From contig CAKMIX010000007.1 in the NCBI GenBank assembly GCA_927362715.1, positions 1 to 64,000 of the forward strand: a DNA stretch of 64,000 nucleotides, written 5' to 3'. This DNA comes from an uncultured Clostridia bacterium. GTDB lineage: Bacteria; Bacillota; Clostridia; Oscillospirales; Acutalibacteraceae. A program made the translations under genes and the position numbers. Below the pieces are notes generated by a model. That model was not told the DNA's origin. It saw only the letters and a list, made by a program, of their open reading frames with translations, and made no database searches. Of this stretch, positions 1 through 8,163 are shown piece by piece. Each line of letters begins with the position of its first letter. Positions within the stretch are counted from its first letter, which is position 1.

Positions 1-62
1 GCGGTCGATCCGCGGGGGGTGGGGGGGGGGGCGGGTTTTTCTTATGAGAAAGGGCAGGTTCT

Positions 63-599
63 TCAAACTGTTTCCAAAGCGCGGCGTATAGCTCCCAGCG
101 CCTGTGCATCAAAAAAATCGACCTTGCTGTTATACGTTTCCACAATTGCCCGCGACTCCGCGCTCTGCTTTTCGGGCGGCAGGCGCTTATCGTGATGATA
201 CAATAGTGCCATCATTGCTTTGTGCCCGCGTGACAGCCGGGAATAATCTATCCCGCCGCGCAGGTGGAAGATCTGTGCACGGGAAAAAACGTCTTTCGGA
301 AGCTGCCTTTGCAGAGCGACACGGATATTTTTCACGTTTACGGGATCCTGCGGATCCGCAAGTCCCACAGTCACGAGCAAAAGCCGCATATTCGCGGCGT
401 TCGCGAGGCTTCGGATCGTTTTCGAAAGCCCTAAAACACCCCCGGCATACAGCCCGCCGAAGTACACGAGCGTATCCGCATCCCGCGCATCGCCTGCCTG
501 TTCACAGGGCAGACACGGCAAGCCGGTTTCCCGGGCAAAACACTCGGCATATTTCTGTGTTGTACCGTAACAGCTCCCATAAAGGATGACACCGCGCAT
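63..599 (-). CDS. flavodoxin domain protein
   Basis: 178 residues. The N-terminus (ILYGSCYGTTQKYAE) matches the FMN phosphate-binding loop of flavodoxin-like proteins (T/S-x-T/G-x-T-x-x-x-A). A second segment near residues 45-55 (VYFGGLYAGGVLG) fits the loop that contacts the flavin ring. This is the family of protoporphyrinogen oxidase HemG-like and short-chain flavodoxins; a redox role in the cytosol is likely, but the partner is unknown. The ATG at 599 has a GGAGG ribosome binding site 8 bases upstream and a sigma-A type promoter at 626-655. It runs in the same direction as ppdK but is separated from it by a strong terminator, so it is probably monocistronic. Confidence 0.8.
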   Translation of the reverse strand: MRGVILYGSCYGTTQKYAECFARETGLPCLPCEQAGDARDADTLVYFGGLYAGGVLGLSKTIRSLANAANMRLLLVTVGLADPQDPVNVKNIRVALQRQLPKDVFSRAQIFHLRGGIDYSRLSRGHKAMMALLYHHDKRLPPEKQSAESRAIVETYNSKVDFFDAQALGAIRRALETV

Positions 600-625
600 A
601 AGCTCGCCTCCGTTTTGATAGCTTT

Positions 626-655
626 ATGCTACCATGCCGCGCACACGCTTGTCAA
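626..655 (-). promoter_or_regulatory. sigma-A type promoter of the flavodoxin gene
   Basis: On the minus strand TTGACA (650-655) and TAGCAT (626-631) are separated by 18 bases, about 27 bases upstream of the start codon. The -35 is perfect; the -10 matches four of six consensus positions. Confidence 0.6.
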
Positions 656-754
656 CCTTGCCGCCTGTAATCTGCTGCATATTGCATGCGTGTGTGGTGA
701 TGCATTTCCGTCAAGGCGCTATGCTTCTGTGCTCCCTCTTACGGATTTATAAAA

Positions 755-787
755 AACGGGCGCACCGCTTGCGCGGTACGCCCGTTT
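755..787 (-). terminator. intrinsic terminator downstream of ppdK
   Basis: GC-rich inverted repeat (AACGGGCG...CGCCCGTT with TTGC loop) followed on the minus strand by six T residues. It starts 20 bases after the ppdK stop codon. Confidence 0.85.
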
Positions 788-806
788 GGTTTTGATCATG
801 CAGATC

Positions 807-3434
807 TTAGCCGTTCTTGATCGCAGCCTGTGCTGCCGCAAGGCGCGCGATCGGCACGCGGAACGGAGAGCAGGAGACGTAGTCGAGCCCGATCTCGTGG
901 CAGAACTCCACGGAGGACGGGTCGCCGCCGTGCTCGCCGCAGATGCCGCAGTGCAGGGACGGACGAACCGCTTTGCCCTTTTCGACAGCCATCTTCATGA
1001 GCATGCCGACGCCCTTCTGGTCGAGCTTCGCGAACGGATCGTTCTCATAGATCTTGGTGTCATAGTAGGCATCCAGGAACTTGCCTGCGTCGTCGCGGGA
1101 GAAGCCGAAGGTCATTTGGGTCAGGTCGTTCGTGCCGAAGCAGAAGAACTCCGCTTCCGTCGCGATCTCGTCGGCGGTAAGCGCCGCACGCGGGATCTCG
1201 ATCATGGTGCCGACCTCGTATTTCAGGTCGATACCGGCAGCCGCGATCTCCTTATCCGCGGTTTCTACGACGATATCCTTAACGAACTTCAGCTCTTTGA
1301 CCTCGCCGACCAGCGGGATCATGATCTCAGGCGTGATATCCCAATCCGGATGCGCCTTCTTGACGTTGATCGCCGCACGGATGACTGCGGTGGTCTGCAT
1401 TCTGGCGATCTCGGGATAGGTGACCGTCAGACGGCAGCCACGGTGGCCCATCATCGGGTTGAACTCATGCAGCCCTGCGATGATCGCCTTGATGGCTTCC
1501 ACGGATTTGCCCTGTGCCTTGGCAAGCGCCTCAATGTCCGCTTCCTCGGTGGGAACGAACTCGTGCAGCGGCGGGTCAAGGAAGCGGATGGTCACGGGGT
1601 TGCCTTCCAGCGCTTCATACAGCTTCTCGAAGTCGCCCTGCTGATACGGCAGGATCTTGGCAAGTGCTGCTTCTCTCTCCTCGGCGGTATCTGCGCAGAT
1701 CATCTCGCGGAACGCGGCGATTCTGTCCGCCTCAAAGAACATATGCTCCGTGCGGCAAAGGCCGATGCCCTCCGCGCCGAGCTCGCGTGCTTTCTTCGCA
1801 TCCGCCGGGGTGTCGGCATTCGTGCGGACCTTCAGCGTACGGAACTCATCCGCCCAGGTCATGATCCGGCCGAACTCGCCCGCGATCTCTGCATCGACGG
1901 TCGGGATGATGCCGTCGTAAATGTTACCGGTCGAACCGTCGATCGAAATATAGTCGCCCTCGTGGTAGGTCTTGCCTGCCAGAGTGAACTGCTTGTTTTC
2001 CTCGTCCATGACGATGTCGCCGCAACCGGAAACACAGCAGGTGCCCATGCCGCGCGCCACGACCGCCGCGTGGGAGGTCATGCCACCGCGCACGGTCAAA
2101 ATGCCCTGCGAAGCCTTCATACCGGTGATATCCTCGGGAGAAGTCTCCAAGCGCACAAGCACGACCTTTTCGCCGCGCTTATTCCACTCTTCGGCGTCCT
2201 CAGCGGTAAAGACGACCTTGCCGCACGCTGCGCCGGGGGAAGCGCCGAGGCCCTTGCCTGCGGGCGTAGCCGCCTTAAGCGCTTTCGCGTCAAACTGCGG
2301 GTGCAAAAGCGAATCGAGGTTTCTCGGGTCGATCATGGCGACCGCCTGCTTCTTGTCGATCATGCCCTCGTCCACGAGGTCGCAGGCGATCTTGAGCGCC
2401 GCCTTCGCGGTACGCTTGCCGTTGCGGGTCTGCAGCATATAGAGCTTGCCCTCTTCAACGGTGAACTCCATATCCTGCATGTCGCGGTAGTGATTTTCCA
2501 GCGTCTTGCAGACCTCAGTGAACTGCTTGAACGCTTCGGGGAATTTCTGTTCCATTTCGCTGATGTGCATGGGCGTGCGGACACCTGCAACAACGTCCTC
2601 ACCCTGTGCATTGGTCAGGAACTCGCCGAACAGGCCCTTTGCGCCGGTAGCCGGGTCGCGCGTGAACGCAACGCCCGTGCCGCAGTTGTCGCCCATGTTG
2701 CCGAACGCCATCATCTGGACGTTGACGGCAGTACCCCACGAATAGGGGATGTCGTTGTCGCGGCGATAGACGTTCGCACGGGGGTTGTCCCAAGAACGGA
2801 ACACCGCTTCGACGGCGCCCATGAGCTGCACCTTCGGGTCGGTCGGGAAATCGTCGCCGATCTTGGATTTGTACTCTGCCTTGAACTGCTCCGCCAGCTC
2901 CTTGAGGTCATCGGCAGTCAGGTCGACGTCCTGCGTGACGCCGCGCTTTTCCTTCATCTCGTCGATGAGCTGTTCAAAGTATTTCTTGCCGACCTCCATA
3001 ACGACGTCGGAATACATCTGGATGAATCTTCTGTAGCAGTCCCAAGCCCAACGGGGGTTGCCGGATTTCGCCGCCATGACCTCGACGACGTCCTCGTTTA
3101 AGCCGAGGTTCAGGATGGTGTCCATCATACCCGGCATGGAAGCGCGCGCGCCGGAACGCACCGACACGAGCAGCGGGTTTTCCTTATCGCCGAACTTTTT
3201 ACCGGTGATCTCTTCCATTTTGACGATGTACTCCATGATCTGCGCCTGGATCTCGTCATTGATCTTTCTGCCGTCCTCATAATACTGCGTGCAGGCTTCG
3301 GTGGTGATGGTGAAGCCCTGCGGGACGGGCAGCCCCAGCCCGGTCATTTCGGCAAGGTTCGCGCCTTTGCCGCCGAGCAGGTTGCGCATGTCCTTGTTCC
3401 CCTCGGAGAACAGGTACACATACTTTTTACTCAT
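807..3434 (-). CDS. ppdK: pyruvate, phosphate dikinase
   Basis: 875 residues, the usual length for bacterial PPDK. It interconverts pyruvate + ATP + Pi and PEP + AMP + PPi; in anaerobic clostridia it often works in the glycolytic direction. The N-terminal nucleotide-binding domain begins with the family signature LLGGKGANLAEM. The swivelling phosphohistidine domain is seen as GGMTSHAAVVARGMG, with the phosphorylated His in TSHAAV. The C-terminal PEP/pyruvate barrel carries the catalytic Cys/Gly-rich stretch CGICGEHGGDP. The frame extends 24 codons further upstream, but the ATG at 3434 is chosen because a GGAGG site lies 7 bases before it and the protein then starts MSKKYVYLF as in homologues. 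Single gene with its own promoter and terminator. Confidence 0.98.
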   Translation of the reverse strand: MSKKYVYLFSEGNKDMRNLLGGKGANLAEMTGLGLPVPQGFTITTEACTQYYEDGRKINDEIQAQIMEYIVKMEEITGKKFGDKENPLLVSVRSGARASMPGMMDTILNLGLNEDVVEVMAAKSGNPRWAWDCYRRFIQMYSDVVMEVGKKYFEQLIDEMKEKRGVTQDVDLTADDLKELAEQFKAEYKSKIGDDFPTDPKVQLMGAVEAVFRSWDNPRANVYRRDNDIPYSWGTAVNVQMMAFGNMGDNCGTGVAFTRDPATGAKGLFGEFLTNAQGEDVVAGVRTPMHISEMEQKFPEAFKQFTEVCKTLENHYRDMQDMEFTVEEGKLYMLQTRNGKRTAKAALKIACDLVDEGMIDKKQAVAMIDPRNLDSLLHPQFDAKALKAATPAGKGLGASPGAACGKVVFTAEDAEEWNKRGEKVVLVRLETSPEDITGMKASQGILTVRGGMTSHAAVVARGMGTCCVSGCGDIVMDEENKQFTLAGKTYHEGDYISIDGSTGNIYDGIIPTVDAEIAGEFGRIMTWADEFRTLKVRTNADTPADAKKARELGAEGIGLCRTEHMFFEADRIAAFREMICADTAEEREAALAKILPYQQGDFEKLYEALEGNPVTIRFLDPPLHEFVPTEEADIEALAKAQGKSVEAIKAIIAGLHEFNPMMGHRGCRLTVTYPEIARMQTTAVIRAAINVKKAHPDWDITPEIMIPLVGEVKELKFVKDIVVETADKEIAAAGIDLKYEVGTMIEIPRAALTADEIATEAEFFCFGTNDLTQMTFGFSRDDAGKFLDAYYDTKIYENDPFAKLDQKGVGMLMKMAVEKGKAVRPSLHCGICGEHGGDPSSVEFCHEIGLDYVSCSPFRVPIARLAAAQAAIKNG

Positions 3435-3521
3435 GCAAATACCTCCATTTTTTGATACACTTGGGAAGTTATGGTTGTCCGGATGCGAACACCCGCATTC
3501 GGGCACAGAGAACCAACGGTT

Positions 3522-3550
3522 ATTTTACCATAATCTTTTCGGAATTTCCA
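3522..3550 (-). promoter_or_regulatory. probable ppdK promoter
   Basis: Minus-strand TGGAAA (3545-3550) and TAAAAT (3522-3527) with a 17-base spacer, about 90 bases upstream of the ppdK start. The leader between contains an imperfect inverted repeat near 3480-3506. Consensus match is moderate, so this is a candidate only. Confidence 0.45.
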
Positions 3551-3632
3551 TAGTTTTCTTGATTTTTCCGTACATTTTATGAATACGGGGCAAAAGGCAC
3601 GCCGTTTTGCTTCTTTTTAATGGATTTTGCAC

Positions 3633-3669
3633 AAGCGCCCCGCGGCAACGGGGCTGCCATGGGGCGCTT
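3633..3669 (-). terminator. terminator-like hairpin after the lipoprotein gene
   Basis: AAGCGCCCC (3633-3641) pairs with GGGGCGCTT (3661-3669), 27 bases beyond the lipoprotein stop. There is no clear T tract on the minus strand, so termination efficiency is uncertain. Confidence 0.45.
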
Positions 3670-3695
3670 GCGCTTTCCTTTGTATCTCCTATATC

Positions 3696-4277
3696 TCAGG
3701 CATTCAGTTCCGCTTCAAACTCCGGCAGCAGCATCTGCTTGGTCGTGGTGAACACCACATAGCCGGAAACGGCGTTGTAACCGTCGTTGCCGGTAAGTCC
3801 GCCTGTGCGTTTGATCTTGCTGCAATCGGCGGAAACGCTGTATACATACTTCAATGTGTCCGCATTGCGCAGGAGCTTACCGGACGAGTCCGTTTTGCCG
3901 TTAAACTGCCAAACCTGATTGCTGTCGCTGACAGGATCGGTGTAAACCGCCGCAAGCAGCGACGTGTCCAAGCCGTATTTTTCGGCAACGGCAGTAATGA
4001 ATTTATTAGAGGGGTCGTCTGTGAACAGGGTGGTGTAATCTTCTTGCGGCATAGTAAGTCCTAACGGCAGGGTGGTGCCCGCCTCGGTCGTCTGCGGTGC
4101 GGCGGATTGTGTCTCGGTATTACCGGAGGCCGGTGTCACCGCCTCGGTCGTCTGTGCATTAACGGTCGTCTGTGCGGCGGAGACCGTCGCAGTCTCCTCG
4201 CCCGGCGCCGCGCCGTTGCCGCACGCGCAAAGCAGGAGCAGCACAGCGCAGAGCACAAAAATGTTATATATTCTCAT
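3696..4277 (-). CDS. hypothetical lipoprotein
   Basis: 193 residues. An N-terminal hydrophobic stretch ends in a lipobox (LLLLCACG), so the protein should be lipid-anchored on the outer face of the membrane. Residues 25-75 are a Thr/Ala/Glu-rich low-complexity linker; the remaining ~120 residues are a compact domain I do not recognise. The start has an AGGTG site 8 bases upstream. The preceding gene in the same direction is the 47-residue peptide gene, separated by a terminator hairpin at 4312-4337, so this gene may depend on read-through or on a promoter I did not identify. Confidence 0.75.
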   Translation of the reverse strand: MRIYNIFVLCAVLLLLCACGNGAAPGEETATVSAAQTTVNAQTTEAVTPASGNTETQSAAPQTTEAGTTLPLGLTMPQEDYTTLFTDDPSNKFITAVAEKYGLDTSLLAAVYTDPVSDSNQVWQFNGKTDSSGKLLRNADTLKYVYSVSADCSKIKRTGGLTGNDGYNAVSGYVVFTTTKQMLLPEFEAELNA

Positions 4278-4311
4278 GGCAAAGCACCTGATTCTTTCGG
4301 TGGATAGGAAA

Positions 4312-4337
4312 ATCGGCGGCGCCGAAACGCCGCCGAT
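4312..4337 (-). terminator. intrinsic terminator of the small peptide gene
   Basis: Perfect 10-bp stem ATCGGCGGCG / CGCCGCCGAT with a six-base loop, followed on the minus strand by TTTTCC. It begins about 20 bases after the peptide's stop codon. Confidence 0.75.
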
Positions 4338-4358
4338 CTCGTTTTTGCTGCACTTGAC

Positions 4359-4502
4359 TTACGCAAACATCCCCATAATCTTCGAAACGATTTCACCAAG
4401 GAAAGCGGTGATCTCCTCAACGGGGAACCCTTTGCCTGCAAGGAGGTTCATCAGTTCGCTGAATGCCTCACCGATCGAAGCCATGATCGCATTGAAATCC
4501 AT
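4359..4502 (-). CDS. 47-residue amphipathic peptide
   Basis: The open frame extends upstream, but the ATG at 4502 has an AAAGGAGG site at ideal spacing and a near-consensus promoter just before it. The product (starts MDFNAIMASIGEAF, ends KIMGMFA) has no signal peptide. It looks like two hydrophobic helices joined by a Gly-Lys-Gly-Phe-Pro turn, with Glu residues placed to give an amphipathic pattern. Promoter, ribosome binding site and terminator together argue that it is a real gene. Function unknown; a membrane-associated or self-assembling small protein is an inference from composition only. Confidence 0.65.
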   Translation of the reverse strand: MDFNAIMASIGEAFSELMNLLAGKGFPVEEITAFLGEIVSKIMGMFA

Positions 4503-4539
4503 GAGCTCACCTCCTTTGCTTTCCCAAATTTGTATTCTT

Positions 4540-4568
4540 ATTATATCAAGCCTTTTTGCAGTTGGCAA
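4540..4568 (-). promoter_or_regulatory. sigma-A promoter of the small peptide gene
   Basis: Minus-strand TTGCCA (4563-4568), 17-base spacer, TATAAT (4540-4545), ending 38 bases before the peptide start codon. The stretch 4570-4790 around and beyond it is strongly AT-rich and holds no recognisable gene. Confidence 0.75.
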
Positions 4569-4797
4569 TAGAAAGCAGTGAAAATGTTATACAAAAAGTG
4601 AAACTCCGATTTGTGAAAAATCCCAATTACATATCGATTTTTTCCATGCTTTTGCCGAATAATCGTCTTTATTTCTTTTTGTGTTGATTAAAATTTTTTC
4701 CTTTTTGTTTCGTTTTCAAGATATGAATATAACATTTACCCTATGCTTGTTAAAAACATATCAATTTAAAGGCCGCATCGGCGCGCCGCAATTTTTG

Positions 4798-4826
4798 TTG
4801 AATTTTCCGTCAAAGCATGCTACTAT
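4798..4826 (+). promoter_or_regulatory. promoter of the RNA methyltransferase gene
   Basis: TTGAAT (4798-4803), 17-base spacer, TACTAT (4821-4826), 56 bases ahead of the start codon at 4883. It diverges from the small-peptide promoter across the AT-rich gap. Confidence 0.6.
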
Positions 4827-4882
4827 TTTGTAAATATCCCCGCCGTGGCAAACGGCAATGCACGGGAATGTGAGGTGTACCT

Positions 4883-6040
4883 ATGCCGGGATCGTCCCCG
4901 CGCTGCCCGCACGCGAAAAAGTGCGGCGGCTGTCAGCTGCAAAACTTAAGCTACCCGCAGCAGTTACAATACAAGCAGGTCAAGTGCATCCGCCTGCTCG
5001 GATCGTTCTGCCATGTGGACGAGATCCTCGGCATGGAAACGCCCTACCATTACCGCAACAAGGTACAAGCGGCGTTTGCGCGCACACGCGGCGGCAAAAT
5101 CATTTCGGGCGTATATCAAGCGGCAAGCCGCCGTGTTGTAGCGGTGGAAAGCTGCCTGATCGAGGACGAAAAGGCGGATGAGATCATCGGCACGGTACGC
5201 ACGCTTTTGGGGCAGTTCCATCTGCTGCCCTATGATCCCGATACCGGAAAGGGCTTTTTGCGCCATGTGCTCGTGAAACGCGGCTTCAAAAGCGGGCAGA
5301 TCATGGTCGTGCTCGTTACGGGGTCGCCCGTTTTCCCGGGAAAACAGGCGTTTGTGCGTGCGCTTTTAAACAAGCATCCTGAGATCACGACGATTTTGCA
5401 AAACGTCAACGGCGCGCACACAGGGCTTGTGCTCGGCGAACGGGAATTTGTGTTGTACGGACCGGGCAAGATTGAAGAACTGCTCGGGGACTGCACGTTT
5501 CAGATCAGCGCCAAGGCGTTTTACCAAATCAACCCCGTGCAGACCGAGGTGCTTTACAAAAAGGCGCTGGAATTCGCCGCGCTCGACGGCACGCAAACGG
5601 TCATAGACGCCTATTGCGGGACGGGCACCATCGGCATTTTGGCGGCAAAGCACGCAAAGCAGGTCATCGGCGTGGAGCTGAACGGCGACGCGGTAGCGGA
5701 CGCGCGCAAAAACGCCAAACGAAACGGGGTCGAAAACATCCGTTTCGTAAAAGCGGATGCGGGCGCATTTTTGACAGACATGGCGCAAGCGGGCGAACAC
5801 GCGGGCGTGGTGTTCTTAGATCCGCCGCGCGCGGGCAGCAGTCTCCCCTTTCTTCGGTCACTCGTGCGCCTTGCACCCGCGCGGGTGGTGTATATCTCCT
5901 GCAATCCCGAGACCCAGCGGCGCGACCTGCTGTTCCTTTGCAAAAACGGCTACCGCGTCAAAAAGGTTCAACCCGTCGATATGTTCCCGCATACGAATCA
6001 TATTGAGACGGTGGTGTGGATGTCACGACAGAACCTATGA
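4883..6040 (+). CDS. 23S rRNA (uracil-5-)-methyltransferase, RumA/RlmCD family
   Basis: 385 residues. Uses SAM to methylate C5 of uracil in RNA. The start carries the iron-sulfur cysteine set CPHAKKCGGC (Cys 8, 14, 17) with the fourth Cys in ESCLIED. The SAM-binding motif is DAYCGTGTIGI and the catalytic Cys lies in VVYISCNPETQRRDL; the C-terminus has the family ending VDMFPHTNHIETVV. It begins directly at the FeS motif, so the N-terminal TRAM domain of typical ~450-residue RlmCD is missing. The start follows a GTGAGGTG site. The 3' end of this gene family is a known insertion target for integrative elements, and broken copies of that end lie just downstream. Confidence 0.92.
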   Translation: MPGSSPRCPHAKKCGGCQLQNLSYPQQLQYKQVKCIRLLGSFCHVDEILGMETPYHYRNKVQAAFARTRGGKIISGVYQAASRRVVAVESCLIEDEKADEIIGTVRTLLGQFHLLPYDPDTGKGFLRHVLVKRGFKSGQIMVVLVTGSPVFPGKQAFVRALLNKHPEITTILQNVNGAHTGLVLGEREFVLYGPGKIEELLGDCTFQISAKAFYQINPVQTEVLYKKALEFAALDGTQTVIDAYCGTGTIGILAAKHAKQVIGVELNGDAVADARKNAKRNGVENIRFVKADAGAFLTDMAQAGEHAGVVFLDPPRAGSSLPFLRSLVRLAPARVVYISCNPETQRRDLLFLCKNGYRVKKVQPVDMFPHTNHIETVVWMSRQNL

Positions 6041-6097
6041 AAATACTGCATTTTTGAGCAACATCTAAATTGATTACTCGACCTAAAGTGTGTTTTT

Positions 6098-6122
6098 GCG
6101 TATGTGGAAACATATCGACCAC
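6098..6122 (-). repeat. inverted remnant of a rumA-type gene 3' end
   Basis: Read on the minus strand, this stretch encodes V-V-D-M-F-P-H-T, the conserved C-terminal motif of RumA-family methyltransferases, with nothing before or after that continues the protein. It lies 58 bases past the intact gene, in opposite orientation. Best explained as a leftover attachment-site fragment. Confidence 0.6.
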
Positions 6123-6218
6123 ATTTAAATCGCTAAATCAAGTAGGTAGAGTGGATGAGGCGGATGTCGGGTAGGTTGAGAAACCAATATAGATAACGGC
6201 ATGAAAGTGGGTGAGTTT

Positions 6219-7127
6219 ATGAAGTTTGAGTTAAATCAGTATCACAAAAATATAAGTAAAGAAGATCTCATAGAGGATTTGCGTAAGGTAGCTGAAAAGT
6301 TAGATAAAAGCTATATTTCTCGAAGTGAATATGAGAAGAATGGAAAGTATTCGGGAACGCCGTATATTAGTAACTTTGGTTCATGGCTGGTTGCTTGCGA
6401 AATAGCGGGGCTTAAAACGACTAGGAGAAAAGAAGACTTCTTACGCATTACAAATGAGGATTTGTTGAAAGATATCTTATCAGTATCAAGACAATTAAAT
6501 ACTAAATCTATTTCTACAAAAGATTATAGGGAACATGGAAGATATACAGTACAAACAATTCTTTCTAGATTTTCAACTTGGTCTGAAGCACTAGCAAAAG
6601 CCGGTCTTGAACAAACTAGCTTCAAGATAATAACCGATAAAGATTTGTTTAATGAAATTGAAAGAATGTGGATTCAAAAAGGCAAACAACCAACCACAAC
6701 AGACATAAAGAATGGTTTATCCCAATATTCCTTAAATACTTATAGTCGTAGATTTGGCGGATGGAGAGCTGCATTATTAGCTTTTGTTGAGTATATAAAT
6801 AATGATGAGGATCACGCGAACACCGTACAAGAAGAGACAATCCAAGCCAATAAAAGCAATAAAGAACAGAAGCTATTTGAAGATGGGAAGGAAGATATCA
6901 CATCTCGTCGTAAAACAAGTCGAGACATCAATCTTCGTTTGAGATTCAGAGTAATGCAACGTGACAATTTCAAATGTTGTGCCTGTGGTGCTTCACCGGC
7001 GAACGATCAATCTGTAGTTTTACATGTGGACCATATCGTTCCATGGTCAAAGGGCGGAGAAACTGTAATTGATAATTTGCAGACGCTATGTTCTAAATGT
7101 AATCTTGGAAAAAGTGATATGGAATAA
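6219..7127 (+). CDS. HNH endonuclease with homing-endonuclease-associated repeats
   Basis: About 302 residues from the ATG at 6219, which has GGGTGAG 3 bases upstream; an in-frame ATG at 6201 lacks such a site. Three tandem ~55-residue repeats fill the first two thirds, each starting with a pattern like T-x-x-D-L-x-x-D/E-I/L and ending in F-x-x-W-x-x-A/AL. These resemble the DNA-binding repeats attached to HNH homing nucleases. The C-terminal ~65 residues are a complete HNH domain: CCACGA, the metal-binding H in VLHVDHIVPWSKGG, the N in VIDNLQTLCSKCNLGKS, and CxxC zinc pairs. The gene is much more AT-rich than its neighbours, indicating recent acquisition. It sits between rumA and rumA-derived debris. 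Confidence 0.88.
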   Translation: MKFELNQYHKNISKEDLIEDLRKVAEKLDKSYISRSEYEKNGKYSGTPYISNFGSWLVACEIAGLKTTRRKEDFLRITNEDLLKDILSVSRQLNTKSISTKDYREHGRYTVQTILSRFSTWSEALAKAGLEQTSFKIITDKDLFNEIERMWIQKGKQPTTTDIKNGLSQYSLNTYSRRFGGWRAALLAFVEYINNDEDHANTVQEETIQANKSNKEQKLFEDGKEDITSRRKTSRDINLRLRFRVMQRDNFKCCACGASPANDQSVVLHVDHIVPWSKGGETVIDNLQTLCSKCNLGKSDME

Positions 7128-7275
7128 ATTGATATGTTTCCGTATACAGGTAAAAGATAAAATTTGAAGTGGACATGTTCCCACGAACAGAAGGAGCAGA
7201 AATAATTCAGTAAAGACATCAATCAGAGCCTCTCGTGCCATGTGGAGACGGTTGTCTTGCTTTCCCATAAGTCAT
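7128..7275 (+). repeat. three remnants of rumA-type 3' ends
   Basis: 7128-7150 encodes I-D-M-F-P-Y-T; 7168-7190 encodes V-D-M-F-P-R-T; 7236-7275 encodes C-H-V-E-T-V-V-L-L-S-H-K followed by a stop. In intact RumA proteins these are consecutive parts of one C-terminus (compare VDMFPHTNHIETVV in the gene ending at 6040). The last remnant shares GAGACGGT with that gene at the corresponding position. No methyltransferase body precedes any of them. They look like attR-type scars from several integrations at the 3' end of rumA-family genes. Confidence 0.65.
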
Positions 7276-7299
7276 AGGAACAAGTAAGGTGTATGGGTT

Positions 7300-8147
7300 A
7301 TGAATCGGCTTTTAATTGTTGACGGCAGCAACCTGCTGTTTCAAATGTTTTTCGGAATGCCTGCAAGAATCGCTAACGAACAAGGGAAAGCCATTCAGGG
7401 CACGCTCGGTTTTGTTGGGGCATTGCTGAAAATAATACGCAAAACCGAACCTACGCACATTGCCGTGTTTTTTGACGGCGAACACGAAAGCATTCGTGCA
7501 ACGCTTGACTCTGCATACAAAGCAAATCGGGTTGATTACAGCGAAATGCCGGAGAAGAATAACCCGTTTTCGCAGCTGCCGGATGTATATGCAGCTCTTG
7601 ATTATCTCGGTATAAAACATGCAGAAACATGTTCCTGTGAAACCGATGACTGGATCGCAGGATATGCTTTTACATATGGGCAGGAAAATGAGATTGTCAT
7701 TTCATCGTTTGACAGCGACTTTTTTCAGCTTGTAACGGATCATGTATCGGTACTTCGATATCGCGGTGATAATACCGTTATATGCACACCCGAATACATA
7801 AATAAAAAGTTCGGAATCGTCCCTTGCCAATATGCCGATTTCAAGTCGCTCATGGGGGATGCTTCGGATCACATTAAAGGTGCTGACAGGGTCGGTCCGA
7901 AAACAGCAGCTTTATTGCTCAATGAATTTGGTACTCTTGAAAATATACTTGCAAATGCGGCGGATATAAAAAACCGTCCATTCAAGAGTCTATAATCCGA
8001 AACTCCGAAAAGTTAAGAACAAATTATAAGCTTATCAAGTTCGATAATTCAACGCCGTTGCCGTTTGCCATGGACGAACTTACATATATCTTTCCCGAAA
8101 CAACCACAAAAGAGGTTTTAAAAGGGATACATCTTATCAAGCACTGA
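7300..8147 (+). pseudogene. 5'-3' exonuclease (PolA N-terminal/FEN family), frameshifted
   Basis: Starts MNRLLIVDGSNLLFQMFFG, the nuclease core of the 5'-3' exonuclease family with the metal-binding D of IVDGSN. Further acidic motifs are seen (AVFFDGEHES; CETDDWIAGYA; SSFDSDFFQL) together with the helix-hairpin-helix segment GADRVGPKTAALLLNEFG. The frame stops at 7995 after K-S-L. One base is missing near 7983-7988: read in the next frame the protein continues E-S-I-I-R-N-S-E-K-L-R-T-N-Y and runs ~50 more residues to a stop at 8147. The nuclease and HhH parts remain in the first frame (231 residues), so activity is not excluded. No slippery heptamer is visible, so a mutation is more likely than programmed frameshifting. 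Confidence 0.75.
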
Positions 8148-8163
8148 ATTTGCTTACCGGGAA

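Noticed and set aside
786-3101. 771-codon open frame on plus, opposite ppdK
   Set aside because: Shadow of a GC-rich coding strand; composition is dominated by H/R/D/L, no domain, and ppdK on the other strand is certain.
7128-7275. Group I or group II intron, or IStron
   Set aside because: No catalytic intron core or reverse transcriptase was recognised; the HNH gene plus rumA scars fit insertion-site debris better.
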